56,098 nucleotides of DNA from a virus. The stretch is taken from the IMG/VR virus record IMGVR_UViG_3300030102_007626, positions 99,572 to 155,669 of that record. One strand, 5' to 3'. A model generated the notes under the pieces. It had not been told where the DNA came from. It saw only the letters and a program-made list of their open reading frames with translations, and made no database searches. Numbering within the stretch: position 1 is the first letter of the stretch; each line of letters starts with the position of its first letter. Both the position numbers and the translations under genes were made by a program. Positions 12,341 to 21,371 of this stretch are shown in pieces.

Positions 12341-13135
12341 ATGAAATTAAAACCAGAACATATCCAAGCAAATTGGGAAATATTTTTAACTAATATTGAA
12401 GAACATATTTCATCTCCCAGAAAAGAAAAATTATTAGATTTTTATAAAAAATATGAAGAGCGTATTATGTTAATGCCTGCTGCTCATAAAAAAGAATACC
12501 ATAATGCATTTCCAGGAGGATATGTTGAACATGTAAATCGTGTTGTTGCGGCATCACTTAGAATTTATGACGTGTGGTGTGAATTTGAAATGGACAGGTC
12601 TACATTTACTATTGAAGAGTTAGTATTTTCAGCTATTAATCATGATTTAGGTAAAATGGGTGATGAAGAAAATGAATCTTACATTCCACAGACTGATAAA
12701 TGGAGACGTGATAAGTTAGGTGAAGATTATATGTTTAATAAAAAAGTCCCATTTGCTTCAGTTCCTGATAGAGGATTATTTTTACTCCAATCACATGGTA
12801 TACAATATTCATTTAATGAAATGTTAACCATCCAGACACACGATGGTTTATATGATGAAGCAAATAAAAAATATCTATTTGCATACATGCCAGAACAAAA
12901 ACCACGTACATCTTTACCTTTTATAGTACATCAAGCTGATTTAATGGCAGCTCGTGTTGAATTTGAACGTGAATGGTTACCAAAATTAAATGGAGAACAA
13001 GGATCCTTGGATAAGCTAAAGGAAAATTATACATTAGGGACAACACCAAACACATCAAAAAAATTATCTACTAAAACAAAAGCTCTAGGTTCGATAAAAA
13101 GTGATGGTTTGAAAAATATGTTAGATAACTTATGA
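12341..13135 (+). CDS. HD-domain metal-dependent phosphohydrolase
   Basis: A 264-residue HD-superfamily protein. Metal-ligand candidates are His64 in GGYVEH, the doublet His101-Asp102 in INHDLGK, His153, His168 in IQTHDG, and His198/Asp201 in HQADLMA, in the usual order. HD enzymes of this kind hydrolyse phosphate esters, often nucleotides or cyclic nucleotides. Similar proteins are common in marine T4-like phages. Cytosolic; perhaps nucleotide-pool or signal-nucleotide control. It overlaps the following membrane-anchored gene by 4 bp (ATGA). The substrate cannot be told from sequence. Confidence 0.8.
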   Translation: MKLKPEHIQANWEIFLTNIEEHISSPRKEKLLDFYKKYEERIMLMPAAHKKEYHNAFPGGYVEHVNRVVAASLRIYDVWCEFEMDRSTFTIEELVFSAINHDLGKMGDEENESYIPQTDKWRRDKLGEDYMFNKKVPFASVPDRGLFLLQSHGIQYSFNEMLTIQTHDGLYDEANKKYLFAYMPEQKPRTSLPFIVHQADLMAARVEFEREWLPKLNGEQGSLDKLKENYTLGTTPNTSKKLSTKTKALGSIKSDGLKNMLDNL

Positions 13136-13419
13136 TACCTTTAATAGTAACAGTTTGTATCTTATCTGTTTTATCTGTAATTTTAGGATGGACAACCTAT
13201 AATTTAATGAAAAAACAAGAAAAATCAGAAGATATTCTTTTAGGTTATATAGAATATTTAGATAAATTTTCTAGAGTAATTGAAATTTCTAATAAAAAAT
13301 TAAAAGAAGTAGATAACAGAAAAATATTTGAAAAAGATGATGATGTAGGGGTTATATTTGATTCAATTTTACAAATTCAAGAAATATTAAATGAATTTAC
13401 AGTAAAAAAAGTTAAATAA
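13132..13419 (+). CDS. membrane-anchored coiled-coil protein
   Basis: A 95-residue protein with one N-terminal hydrophobic segment (residues 2-24, LIVTVCILSVLSVILGWTTY) and a charged helical tail. It overlaps the phosphohydrolase by 4 bp and ends 1 bp before the sigma-factor start, so the three are one translational unit. Function unknown. Confidence 0.7.
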   Translation: MIPLIVTVCILSVLSVILGWTTYNLMKKQEKSEDILLGYIEYLDKFSRVIEISNKKLKEVDNRKIFEKDDDVGVIFDSILQIQEILNEFTVKKVK

Positions 13420-13420
13420 T

Positions 13421-14134
13421 ATGCCGCCTATTAAAAAAAAAAGAAGAAAAAAAAGTAAAAATTATTTTACCCAAGAAACAGAAGATGCTATTGTTTTGTA
13501 TAATAGCACTTCTGATTCTGAATTAAGAAGTAAAATATATGAGGATAAAATTCATTATCCTTTTTTTAAATTAACACAGAATATTATTCATACTTTTAAG
13601 TTTTACCATACTGAAGTTGATAATTTAGAGCATTTACAACATGAAATTATAGTTTTTTTATTATCAAAAATACATTTATTTGATCCTTCAAAAGGAGCTA
13701 AAGCTTATTCATATTTTGGTACTATTGTAAAAAGATGGTGTATATTATATAATGATAAAAACTACAAAAAGAAAATAGCAACTCTTCCAGTAGGAGAATT
13801 AGAAAAAGATGATTCACATTCTTATAATTTAGAATTATCAAATTCACAAGAAAGATTATCTATATTTATGGATGAGTATATAGAATATGTTTCTGAAAAT
13901 ATATATACATTATTTCCAAAATCATTTGATGCTCGAATAGCAGACTCAATTTTAGAATTATTTAGAAAAAGAGAAGGTATTGATGTTTTTAATAAAAAAG
14001 CATTATACATTTATATTCATGAAATGATACCTGAAGTAAAAACTCCAAAAATTACTAAAATTGCTAAACAATTATATGCAATATTTAAAAAATATTATAT
14101 ATTTTATTTAGAAAACGGGTATACTAATTTCTAA
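13421..14134 (+). CDS. late-transcription sigma factor, T4 gp55-like
   Basis: A 237-residue protein with a very basic N-terminus (PPIKKKRRKKSKN). Its central segment, LFDPSKGAKAYSYFGTIVKR (residues 87-106), is the hallmark of phage gp55-type sigma factors and resembles sigma region 2. In T4, gp55 directs host RNA polymerase to late promoters with a TATAAATA core. Here it would switch on virion genes. It is transcribed from an early-type motif (10897) and lies just before the first late cluster. The C-terminal region 165-237 is helical. Family assignment is by pattern recognition and context. Confidence 0.75.
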   Translation: MPPIKKKRRKKSKNYFTQETEDAIVLYNSTSDSELRSKIYEDKIHYPFFKLTQNIIHTFKFYHTEVDNLEHLQHEIIVFLLSKIHLFDPSKGAKAYSYFGTIVKRWCILYNDKNYKKKIATLPVGELEKDDSHSYNLELSNSQERLSIFMDEYIEYVSENIYTLFPKSFDARIADSILELFRKREGIDVFNKKALYIYIHEMIPEVKTPKITKIAKQLYAIFKKYYIFYLENGYTNF

Positions 14135-14148
14135 TTTTTTTAATTTTT

Positions 14149-14159
14149 CATATTTATAC
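14149..14159 (+). promoter_or_regulatory. CATATTTATAC motif (candidate late element)
   Basis: Variant of the TATATTTATAA word, 13 bp before the start at 14173, at the head of the baseplate cluster. Confidence 0.5.
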
Positions 14160-14172
14160 CCAAATAAAACGT

Positions 14173-14511
14173 ATGGGAAATCTAGAATCAAACATTTTTG
14201 GTAAAAAGAAATTTTCTGATATTCTAAAAGAAATTTACGACAATCAAAAGAAAAAAGAAGTCCAAATATCAGCATTAATAGGTGAATTAAAACCCTTAAT
14301 TAATGATATTGGTGATGCTACTTTAGTAGTTCCTTTAATTAAAGAATATATGGAACTAGGCATTAAAAATGATGAACAATTAATTAAAATGTCTACTATT
14401 ATTCAACGTGCTTTATCCTCAAATAAATCAGAAGAAGAAGGATTTGGCATGACTGAAGATGAAAAAAAACAACTTTTACAGGAAATAGAAAAATTTAAAC
14501 CTAAAGGATAA
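14173..14511 (+). CDS. small baseplate-cluster protein
   Basis: A 112-residue, mostly helical protein (FSDILKEIYDNQKKKEV, LVVPLIKEYMELGIKND). Its stop shares a base with the start of the spike/hub gene (TAATG), so the two are coupled. Proteins of this size and pattern sit next to gp5-type genes in marine T4-like phages. Probably a baseplate component or chaperone; this is from context. Confidence 0.65.
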   Translation: MGNLESNIFGKKKFSDILKEIYDNQKKKEVQISALIGELKPLINDIGDATLVVPLIKEYMELGIKNDEQLIKMSTIIQRALSSNKSEEEGFGMTEDEKKQLLQEIEKFKPKG

Positions 14512-15779
14512 TGGCTATTTTTCAACAAGGTGTAGTAAACTCTTCAAAATCAACTTTAAATTTATCAACTTCTAATCAAGATAAATTAAATAAAATTTTA
14601 AAAGAATTAAATAGTAATAATGTTATAGTAAGAGTTACTGATATAGTATTAAATGAATCACATCCTAGATTTAATGAAGTAGGTAAATTTAGTGGTATAG
14701 GAGCTATATTTTTTGAAAGTTATACTGCTAATCAACCTATTGAACCTGTTAGTAATTTTGCTTTACCTGGTTCTTCTATTACAAAATACCCTCTTGTAAA
14801 TGAAATAGTTTCTCTAACAAAATCCCCAGGAAAAGGATTTTCTAGTAATAGTTCTGATAATCAATATTATTATTCTTCTCCTATTCAGATATGGAATACT
14901 CCAAATCAAAATTCAAATCCTCGAATGACTTCAAAGTCAAAAACAAAAAATAATAGTTATTTATCTAATAATAATGGAGAAATAATAGAAGAAAATGAAG
15001 AACTTTTTCAAGCTAATTTAAATAGTCCATTAGATAATTCTCAAGAAAAGTTTGTTGAACAGGCTAATATTAGAAGTTTAATACCTCAAGCGGGAGATAC
15101 TATAATAGAAGGAAGAAATGGTAATAGTATAAGATTTAGCAATAATAATGGTAATCCTATTACTTTGATTAGAAATGGTCAAGATAAAACTCTTCCATCT
15201 AAAGGATTTGAAAGTGTAAAAGAAAATATTAGAAATGATGGGTCTTCAATCTATTTATCTTCAACCCAACAACTTGAAGACTTTAAAGTTGCAGGTAATG
15301 AAAATTATAGTGCTTTCCCTACAGATTCTCAACCTATAGTCCCTAGTCAATATGCTTCTCATCAAATAGCTATTAATTCAAATAGAATAGTAATTGATGC
15401 TCAAGAAGATAGTATTTTGTTAAGTGCTAAAAATGTACTATCAGTCTCTGTTGAAGGTAGTGTTGGTATAACTACCCCTGCTTTTTATGTTGATTCAAAT
15501 AAAATTAGATTAGGAGGTAATGATGCTAAAGAACCTATTTTAAAGGGTAATGTTACTGTTAGTTTACTTAAAAGTTTAGTTGAATCTGTAAAAAAATTAG
15601 CTGGAATATTAGAAGTTGAAAAAAATTGGCCAAAAGGAGAATTAATTACTTCTAATAACTCTGTAGCTGCAAATACTAAATCTATATTAACAGATTTATT
15701 AGATCAATTAAATTTAAACGAAACTGACCCTGAAACATCATCAAATTGTTTAAAATCAAATACTTCTAAAGTTAAATAA
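14511..15779 (+). CDS. baseplate hub/spike protein, gp5-like
   Basis: A 422-residue structural protein. The N-terminal part has an OB-like beta pattern (VRVTDIVLNESHPRF and GIGAIFFE, about residues 39-73). The central segment LIPQAGDTIIEGRNGNSIRF (196-215) and the SIYLSS box near 252 are typical of gp5-type central-spike proteins in T4-like marine phages. The lysozyme domain of T4 gp5 is absent. In the baseplate it would form the membrane-puncturing device. Coupled by TAATG junctions to both neighbours. The family call rests on recognisable patterns. Confidence 0.65.
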   Translation: MAIFQQGVVNSSKSTLNLSTSNQDKLNKILKELNSNNVIVRVTDIVLNESHPRFNEVGKFSGIGAIFFESYTANQPIEPVSNFALPGSSITKYPLVNEIVSLTKSPGKGFSSNSSDNQYYYSSPIQIWNTPNQNSNPRMTSKSKTKNNSYLSNNNGEIIEENEELFQANLNSPLDNSQEKFVEQANIRSLIPQAGDTIIEGRNGNSIRFSNNNGNPITLIRNGQDKTLPSKGFESVKENIRNDGSSIYLSSTQQLEDFKVAGNENYSAFPTDSQPIVPSQYASHQIAINSNRIVIDAQEDSILLSAKNVLSVSVEGSVGITTPAFYVDSNKIRLGGNDAKEPILKGNVTVSLLKSLVESVKKLAGILEVEKNWPKGELITSNNSVAANTKSILTDLLDQLNLNETDPETSSNCLKSNTSKVK

Positions 15780-17146
15780 TGGCTGATTCAGATTTGTTTG
15801 AAGATAAAGCACGAATTGAAATAACATCTTCAATTGAAATAACATCATCAATTGATTTATCTAAAGTTTTAGATATTTTAGGTGTACCTCCCACAGATCT
15901 TTTATCATCAACCCCACAAACAGGTTCATCTCCAATTCCTGAATCTATTGAATTTGTCCCTATAAAAGGTATAATAGTAGATTCTGAAACTCTTGCACCT
16001 ATAAAAGGAGTAACTGTTACAAATGTTTTAAAAGTACCTAAAAGAACCAATAAAAAAGGAGAATTTGAAATAAAAATTCCTTCAATATTAGACACCCCTT
16101 TTGACCCTACTAAATTCCCATTAAATGTTATTAAAAGAAAATATTCTCCTTTAACAATTATTCCTTATACATCAACATCAGATGTTAAAAAGAATTTAGG
16201 AATTATTAAATTAGATTCAACTGAAATATCTTTACTTGAAGATATAAGAGAATTTTTTAAATTTGGAGATAAAGAAACTAAGGAATACGTAGAAAAAGAT
16301 ATAACTTTTGAATTTAATATAGAAAAAGAATTAAATATATCTATAGATGATTTAAAAAAACTAGTTATTCCTTTATTACTTGGATTATTAGCACAATATG
16401 GTATTTCTAAAGTTAAACAATTAATAGAAGAAAATAAAAATGGTATAACAGATGAACTAAAACAACTTATAACTTGCCCTCCAAAAGAAGATTTAAATAA
16501 AATAATAGAAACTAAAAATAAACTTGTAAAACAAATTAATAATGTCTTTAAAGTTATAGATAGAACAACAAAATCACTTGAATTTACAGATAAAATTTTA
16601 ACCCCAGCTTCAGTTACACTCCCAATTTTGGAAATGCTCCCTTTACCAACGTCTATCCCCCCAGGTGTAGGTATCCCTGTTAATGTAATTAATGGTATAC
16701 AAAAAACTATAAGATTTTTAAATGAATTAATTAAAAAATTAAACTTTGCTAATTCTTCATTATTATCTATTTTAAGATTATTAAGGAACGTATTACAACA
16801 AGTTTTAGATATATTAAAATTTTTAGATTTAGTAACTCAATATTGTTCTTCTTTAGATGGGAGTTCTTCTTTAGAATTAACTCAAGAACAAATATCATCA
16901 GAACTATTAAATTTTACTCAAGAACAATCTCAACAATTATCACCCGTGGTAACAAATGTAAATGGATTTGAAATGGGAGTGGAAACTGAAAAAACAAATA
17001 ATACATTAAAACGTAGAAGAGCTATAGCTCGAAATAAACAAGGAGTAATAATGTTAAAAGGAGAATATTCTTTTAGCTCAATTGACCAAATACTTATTGA
17101 TGAACTAGTATTTTATATACAACAAAATAATTTAAAAGCAGATTAA
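15779..17146 (+). CDS. baseplate-cluster protein with carboxypeptidase-regulatory-like domain
   Basis: A 455-residue protein. Residues about 62-100 (VPIKGIIVDSETLAPIKGVT, then TNKKGEFEIKIP) match the carboxypeptidase-regulatory-like beta sandwich common in Bacteroidota surface proteins. The rest is strongly helical, with hydrophobic stretches (LVIPLLLGLLAQYG; LPILEMLPLPTSIPPGVGIP) and a Gln/Ser-rich tail. An in-frame duplication IEITSSIEITSSI lies at residues 13-25. It sits between the spike and gp25, so a baseplate or hub role is likely. The combination is unusual and its precise position in the virion is unknown. Confidence 0.65.
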   Translation: MADSDLFEDKARIEITSSIEITSSIDLSKVLDILGVPPTDLLSSTPQTGSSPIPESIEFVPIKGIIVDSETLAPIKGVTVTNVLKVPKRTNKKGEFEIKIPSILDTPFDPTKFPLNVIKRKYSPLTIIPYTSTSDVKKNLGIIKLDSTEISLLEDIREFFKFGDKETKEYVEKDITFEFNIEKELNISIDDLKKLVIPLLLGLLAQYGISKVKQLIEENKNGITDELKQLITCPPKEDLNKIIETKNKLVKQINNVFKVIDRTTKSLEFTDKILTPASVTLPILEMLPLPTSIPPGVGIPVNVINGIQKTIRFLNELIKKLNFANSSLLSILRLLRNVLQQVLDILKFLDLVTQYCSSLDGSSSLELTQEQISSELLNFTQEQSQQLSPVVTNVNGFEMGVETEKTNNTLKRRRAIARNKQGVIMLKGEYSFSSIDQILIDELVFYIQQNNLKAD

Positions 17147-17149
17147 CCC

Positions 17150-17160
17150 TATATTTATAA
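17150..17160 (+). promoter_or_regulatory. TATATTTATAA motif (candidate late element)
   Basis: Exact TATATTTATAA, 6 bp before the start at 17167. Confidence 0.5.
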
Positions 17161-17166
17161 ACATAT

Positions 17167-17514
17167 ATGAAAACCGAAGTACTTAAAAAATTAATTAAAG
17201 AAGCAGTAAAAGAAGCAATTCAAGATGAATTAAAGGATATTTTATTAGAAGCTGTTAAAGCTCCTAAAACACAAGTTGTAAGAGAATCTATACAACCTGT
17301 TACATCCCCTCCCCCATCTCCAAAACCTACTTACACAGAACCTACTATGGATGTAAAACAAAAATATGCGAATATAATAGGTGAAACTGCTATAAGTATG
17401 ACTAGTAAAGATGTTTCTTCTTTTAATCCACAAGGAGTAGATCCTATAAATGGAGATTTAGGTAGTGGAGAAGTTAAAATGAATACAATAATGGGACTTT
17501 TAAATTCTAAATAA
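17167..17514 (+). CDS. small baseplate-cluster protein with LIKE-type N-terminus
   Basis: A 115-residue protein. Residues 1-30 form a long amphipathic helix (KTEVLKKLIKEAVKEAIQDE), followed by a Pro-rich linker (VTSPPPSPKPTYTEP) and a Gly/Asn-rich tail. The N-terminal peptide resembles the (L/I)xE leaders found on many proteins from 32 kb onward, although this gene is in the baseplate cluster. Coupled to the gp25 gene by TAATG. Probably a small baseplate component. Confidence 0.65.
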   Translation: MKTEVLKKLIKEAVKEAIQDELKDILLEAVKAPKTQVVRESIQPVTSPPPSPKPTYTEPTMDVKQKYANIIGETAISMTSKDVSSFNPQGVDPINGDLGSGEVKMNTIMGLLNSK

Positions 17515-17918
17515 TGGCATTTAATCCAAAACAAATATACCCTAATGATTTAAACCCTAATAAAACTATTGGAATAAATCTTCCATTAAATGGTAATGCT
17601 GTTTTTAAGCCTAATTTTCAAACTAAAGATGCTATAAAAAATAATTTAATAAATTTCTTTTTAACTAATCCTGGGGAAAGATATTTAAATCCTAATTTTG
17701 GAGCAGGTTTAAGAACATATATATTTGAACAAATAGAAGATAATAATACTAATTCTTTAATAAATACTATTAATTCTTTATTAGAACAGTATTTTACTAA
17801 TATTAATGTAGAATCTTTAGATGTATTAAAACAAGAAGATAATAATACTATAGTAGTAGTTTTAAAATATTCTATTCTAAACACAGGTATTAATGATACT
17901 ATAAATATTCAATATTAA
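17514..17918 (+). CDS. baseplate wedge protein, gp25-like
   Basis: A 134-residue protein, the usual gp25 length. The characteristic core is present: an N-terminal section with two short strands, then AIKNNLINFFLTNPGERYLN (about residues 40-59) and the acidic PNFGAGLRTYIFEQ. gp25 (LysM/GPW-gp25 family) is the conserved wedge protein that binds the sheath initiator in contractile tails. Immediate neighbour of the gp6-like gene, as in many contractile-tail clusters. Confidence 0.85.
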   Translation: MAFNPKQIYPNDLNPNKTIGINLPLNGNAVFKPNFQTKDAIKNNLINFFLTNPGERYLNPNFGAGLRTYIFEQIEDNNTNSLINTINSLLEQYFTNINVESLDVLKQEDNNTIVVVLKYSILNTGINDTINIQY

Positions 17919-17921
17919 AAA

Positions 17922-19763
17922 ATGGAAAAATTAAATAGAGATATAAAATATATAAATCGTGATTTTAATGATTTTAGATCTAGATTAATAGATTATTCTA
18001 AAGTTTATTTTCCTAACACTTTTAATAATTTTTCTATATCTTCTTTAGGAATGATGTTTATGGAACAAGCATCATATGTAGGTGATGTTTTAAGTTTTTA
18101 TTTAGATAACCAACTTCAAGAAAATTTTATTCAATATACTAGGCAAACTAATAATCTTTTTGAATTAGCTTATATGTTTGGTTATAAACCTAAAACTACA
18201 GGAACTTCCCAAGTAGAATTAGAAATATTTCAACAATTGCCTGCTAAATCTGTAGGAAGTGATTTTGTTCCTGATTATGAATATGCTTTAGAAATTTCTT
18301 CTAATTCTACAATAAGTGGAAATGGGCAAAATTTTTTAATCCAAGAATCAGTTGATTTTTCAAGGTCTAGTTCATTAGACCCTACAGAAGTATCTATTTA
18401 TCAAACAACAGGAAATCAACCCGCTTATTTTCTTTTAAAGAAAAAAAGAACTGCTATTTCTTCTACTATTGTTACAAAATCTTTCCCTATAACTACCCCT
18501 GAACCTTTTTTAACTTTAAATATCTCAGATAATAACATTATTAAAATTTTAGATATTACAGATTTAGATGGTAATATATGGTATGAAGTAGATAATTTAG
18601 GACAAGAAATGGTTTTTAAAACTGTAAAAAATACAAATATTAATGATCCTAATAGAAGTAATGATGCTCCTTATATTTTAAAACTTTTAAAATCACAGTA
18701 TAGATTTGTTTCCCGTTTTACATCTTTAAATAATCTTCAACTTCAATTTGGAGTAGGTTCTCCTAGTGATAATGATGAAGAAATTACCCCTAATCCTAAT
18801 AATGTAGGTATAGGATTACCTTTTAAACAAGAAAAGTTAACTGCTGCTTATTCCCCAACTAATTTTTTATATACAGGAACATATGGGATATCACCTTCTA
18901 ATACTACTTTAAGAGTAAGATATTTAGTAGGTGGAGGGGCTTCTACAAATGTTGCAGCTAATACTTTAACTAATATAGATAATATTAGTGCTAAATTTCA
19001 ATCAGTAAATATTAATCCTTCAACTTCTAATTATATAAGAAATTCTATAGGTGTAAATAACCCACAACCTGCTACAGGAGGTAAAGGAGGAGATACAATT
19101 GAAGAAATTAGGCAAAATACTTTAGCTTTAATTTCTTCCCAAAAAAGATCAGTTACATCAGAAGATTACTTAATTAGAGCTTTAAGTATGCCCTCAGATT
19201 TTGGTTCTATTTCTAAAGCTTATATTGAAAAACCTAAACTAACTGATAACCAAATTTCAACTTCTGAAACTTTGTGTTTATATGTTTTATCTTTAAATGG
19301 TGCTGGAAAGTTAGATTATGCTGGAGATGTTTTAAAACAAAATTTAAGAACTTATTTATCTCAGTATAGAATGATAGGAGATAGTATTGAAATTAAAGAT
19401 GCTTATATTGTAAATATAGGTATTGAGTTTGAAATTATAGTACTACCTAATTACAATAATAATGATGTTTTAACTAAATGTATTACTTCTATTCAATCTC
19501 ATTTTTCTATAGAAAATTGGGATTTAAATCAACCGATATTCATAAGAGATTTATATATTAAACTAGATAAAATAGAAGGAGTACAAACAGTAAAAAATGT
19601 ATTAATTCAAAATAAAGTAGGAACAACTTTAGGTTATTCTCAATATGCTTATGATATAGATGGAGCTACTCAAAACCAAGTAATTTACCCTTCTTTAGAT
19701 CCTAGTATATTTGAAATAAGATATCCTAACCAAGATATTAAAGGCAGGGTAGTTCCTTTGTAA
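17922..19763 (+). CDS. baseplate wedge protein, gp6/J-like
   Basis: A 613-residue protein (T4 gp6 is about 660). The N-terminal section (INRDFNDFRSRLIDYSKVYF; SLGMMFMEQASYVGDVLSFY) and the central GGDTIEEIRQNTLALISSQK followed by RSVTSEDYLIRAL are the recognisable boxes of gp6/J-type wedge proteins. It forms the iris-like ring of the baseplate with gp25. The C-terminal part carries an alpha/beta domain ending in DIKGRVVPL. Three bases after gp25; a single tail operon. Confidence 0.85.
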   Translation: MEKLNRDIKYINRDFNDFRSRLIDYSKVYFPNTFNNFSISSLGMMFMEQASYVGDVLSFYLDNQLQENFIQYTRQTNNLFELAYMFGYKPKTTGTSQVELEIFQQLPAKSVGSDFVPDYEYALEISSNSTISGNGQNFLIQESVDFSRSSSLDPTEVSIYQTTGNQPAYFLLKKKRTAISSTIVTKSFPITTPEPFLTLNISDNNIIKILDITDLDGNIWYEVDNLGQEMVFKTVKNTNINDPNRSNDAPYILKLLKSQYRFVSRFTSLNNLQLQFGVGSPSDNDEEITPNPNNVGIGLPFKQEKLTAAYSPTNFLYTGTYGISPSNTTLRVRYLVGGGASTNVAANTLTNIDNISAKFQSVNINPSTSNYIRNSIGVNNPQPATGGKGGDTIEEIRQNTLALISSQKRSVTSEDYLIRALSMPSDFGSISKAYIEKPKLTDNQISTSETLCLYVLSLNGAGKLDYAGDVLKQNLRTYLSQYRMIGDSIEIKDAYIVNIGIEFEIIVLPNYNNNDVLTKCITSIQSHFSIENWDLNQPIFIRDLYIKLDKIEGVQTVKNVLIQNKVGTTLGYSQYAYDIDGATQNQVIYPSLDPSIFEIRYPNQDIKGRVVPL

Positions 19764-19766
19764 CTG

Positions 19767-19777
19767 TATATTTATAA
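19767..19777 (+). promoter_or_regulatory. TATATTTATAA motif (candidate late element)
   Basis: Exact TATATTTATAA, 13 bp before the start at 19791. Confidence 0.55.
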
Positions 19778-19790
19778 TAAAACATTATAA

Positions 19791-20915
19791 ATGGCCGTTT
19801 ATAAAATCTTTCCTACTAAAGATGCTACTCTTTATTCCTTATACCCCTCAATGAATACAGGGTTAGATGCTATACTTGAAGTTTCTAATATTAGAAATAT
19901 AGATCTTAAACCTGATGTTGCAAGATATTTAATTGAATTTGATACAGATGAAATTAAAGATACTATAAATAATAAAATTTCGAACAGCACATTTGATGTA
20001 TTTTTAAGAAATTATATTTCAACAGCCCAAGGTATAAATGCAGATGTTGAATTAGAAATATTTGCTGTAGCACAGTCTTGGAATAATGGTACAGGTCATT
20101 ATTTAGATATACCTGAAGTTAATGATGGTGTTTCATGGAAATTTAGAGATTTTCTTTCTGGATCTAGTTGGGATATGAGTGGAAGTGTAGGAGGATATGG
20201 TTTTACTGGTTCTTTTGATCCATTAAATTCTCCATTAGGAGGTGGTAGTTTTTTTACTTCTTCTAATTTAATTCCTCAAGTAACTGAATCTTTTGGGTTA
20301 AGATCTAATAAAGATTTAGAATTAAATGTTAAAGAATTTACAAAATTATGGTATAGTGGATCTATTCCTAACTATGGGTTTTTAACTAAATTAAGTTCTA
20401 GTACTGAATTTCATCCTAGTAGTAGTATACAACCTATTTTAAAATACTATAGTGTAGATACTAATACTATTTACCCTCCTTTACTTGAATTTAGATGGAG
20501 AGATTATTCTTTATTTTCTCCTTCTACTGCTTCAATAGTTTCAACCTCACAACTAAAATTGTCATTAGACGATAATCCAGGAGAATTTTTTCCTAGTAGT
20601 GTAAATAGATTTTATATAAATGTAAGTCCTTTATATCCAACTCGAACATATCAAACTAGTTCTTTATTTACTAATATTAATTATTTACCAACTTCTTCAT
20701 TTTATGCAATAAAAGACTTGGCTACTAATGAATTTGTTATTAATTTCGATACTCAATATACACAAATTAGTTCTGATAGTAGAGGAAACTATTTTGATGT
20801 TTATATGAATGGTTTAGAGCCTGAAAGGTATTATAAAGTTTTAATTAAAACTGAAATTAATAATTCTACTTTAATACTTGATGATGATTATTATTTTAAA
20901 GTTATTAATGGATGA
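19791..20915 (+). CDS. tail or baseplate structural protein with DNRLRE-like start
   Basis: A 374-residue beta-rich protein. The N-terminus (FPTKDATLYSLYPSMNTG and RYLIEFD) resembles the DNRLRE/disaggregatase-type beta domain, which in other proteins is an adhesion or scaffold module. The remainder is Ser/Thr/Asn-rich. It follows gp6 and overlaps the next coiled-coil gene by 4 bp. I infer a wedge- or fibre-associated protein; an exact T4 counterpart is not clear. Confidence 0.6.
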   Translation: MAVYKIFPTKDATLYSLYPSMNTGLDAILEVSNIRNIDLKPDVARYLIEFDTDEIKDTINNKISNSTFDVFLRNYISTAQGINADVELEIFAVAQSWNNGTGHYLDIPEVNDGVSWKFRDFLSGSSWDMSGSVGGYGFTGSFDPLNSPLGGGSFFTSSNLIPQVTESFGLRSNKDLELNVKEFTKLWYSGSIPNYGFLTKLSSSTEFHPSSSIQPILKYYSVDTNTIYPPLLEFRWRDYSLFSPSTASIVSTSQLKLSLDDNPGEFFPSSVNRFYINVSPLYPTRTYQTSSLFTNINYLPTSSFYAIKDLATNEFVINFDTQYTQISSDSRGNYFDVYMNGLEPERYYKVLIKTEINNSTLILDDDYYFKVING

Positions 20916-21361
20916 GTGAAAATATAGAATTTAGTAAACAAGTATTTAATAAAAAACAATATGAAAAAGTTATTGATACTTCTTTTAAACAATTAGGAGT
21001 TGAATCTGTTGAAGAAATCCTTCAACAACAACCAACAGTAACAGAATTCTTTCAATTGTATAATGAATTATTTTATAATATAAATGAATTAGGGGAAAAT
21101 AATTCTCATGAATTTTTAATTAAAAAAAGCAGTGAGTATATTAAGTTTGAAGAAAAAAATGAAATTATAGAAGCTTTACAAAATGAAATAGCACAATTAA
21201 GAACTGAATTATTAGATACTCAAAAACAATTAATAGAATCTCAAACTGAAATGAGTTTAGATGAAAATAATTCTTCTATAACAACTCCTATTACTACTTC
21301 ACCAACAGTTTCACCCACAGCAGGATCAAATAGTGGAGGAAACAGTAGTAGTGGGTATTAA
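20912..21361 (+). CDS. coiled-coil tail protein with Ser/Thr/Gly tail
   Basis: A 149-residue protein: helical N-terminal part, a coiled coil at about residues 82-115 (EIIEALQNEIAQLRTELL) and a low-complexity tail (TTPITTSPTVSPTAGSNSGG). It overlaps the preceding gene by 4 bp. Probably an accessory tail or fibre-attachment protein, judged by context. Confidence 0.6.
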   Translation: MSENIEFSKQVFNKKQYEKVIDTSFKQLGVESVEEILQQQPTVTEFFQLYNELFYNINELGENNSHEFLIKKSSEYIKFEEKNEIIEALQNEIAQLRTELLDTQKQLIESQTEMSLDENNSSITTPITTSPTVSPTAGSNSGGNSSSGY

Positions 21362-21371
21362 TACATAAAAA

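Noticed and set aside
15772-16095. 107-residue minus-strand frame opposite gene 15779
   Set aside because: Fully inside a longer, well-supported + strand gene; no independent evidence.
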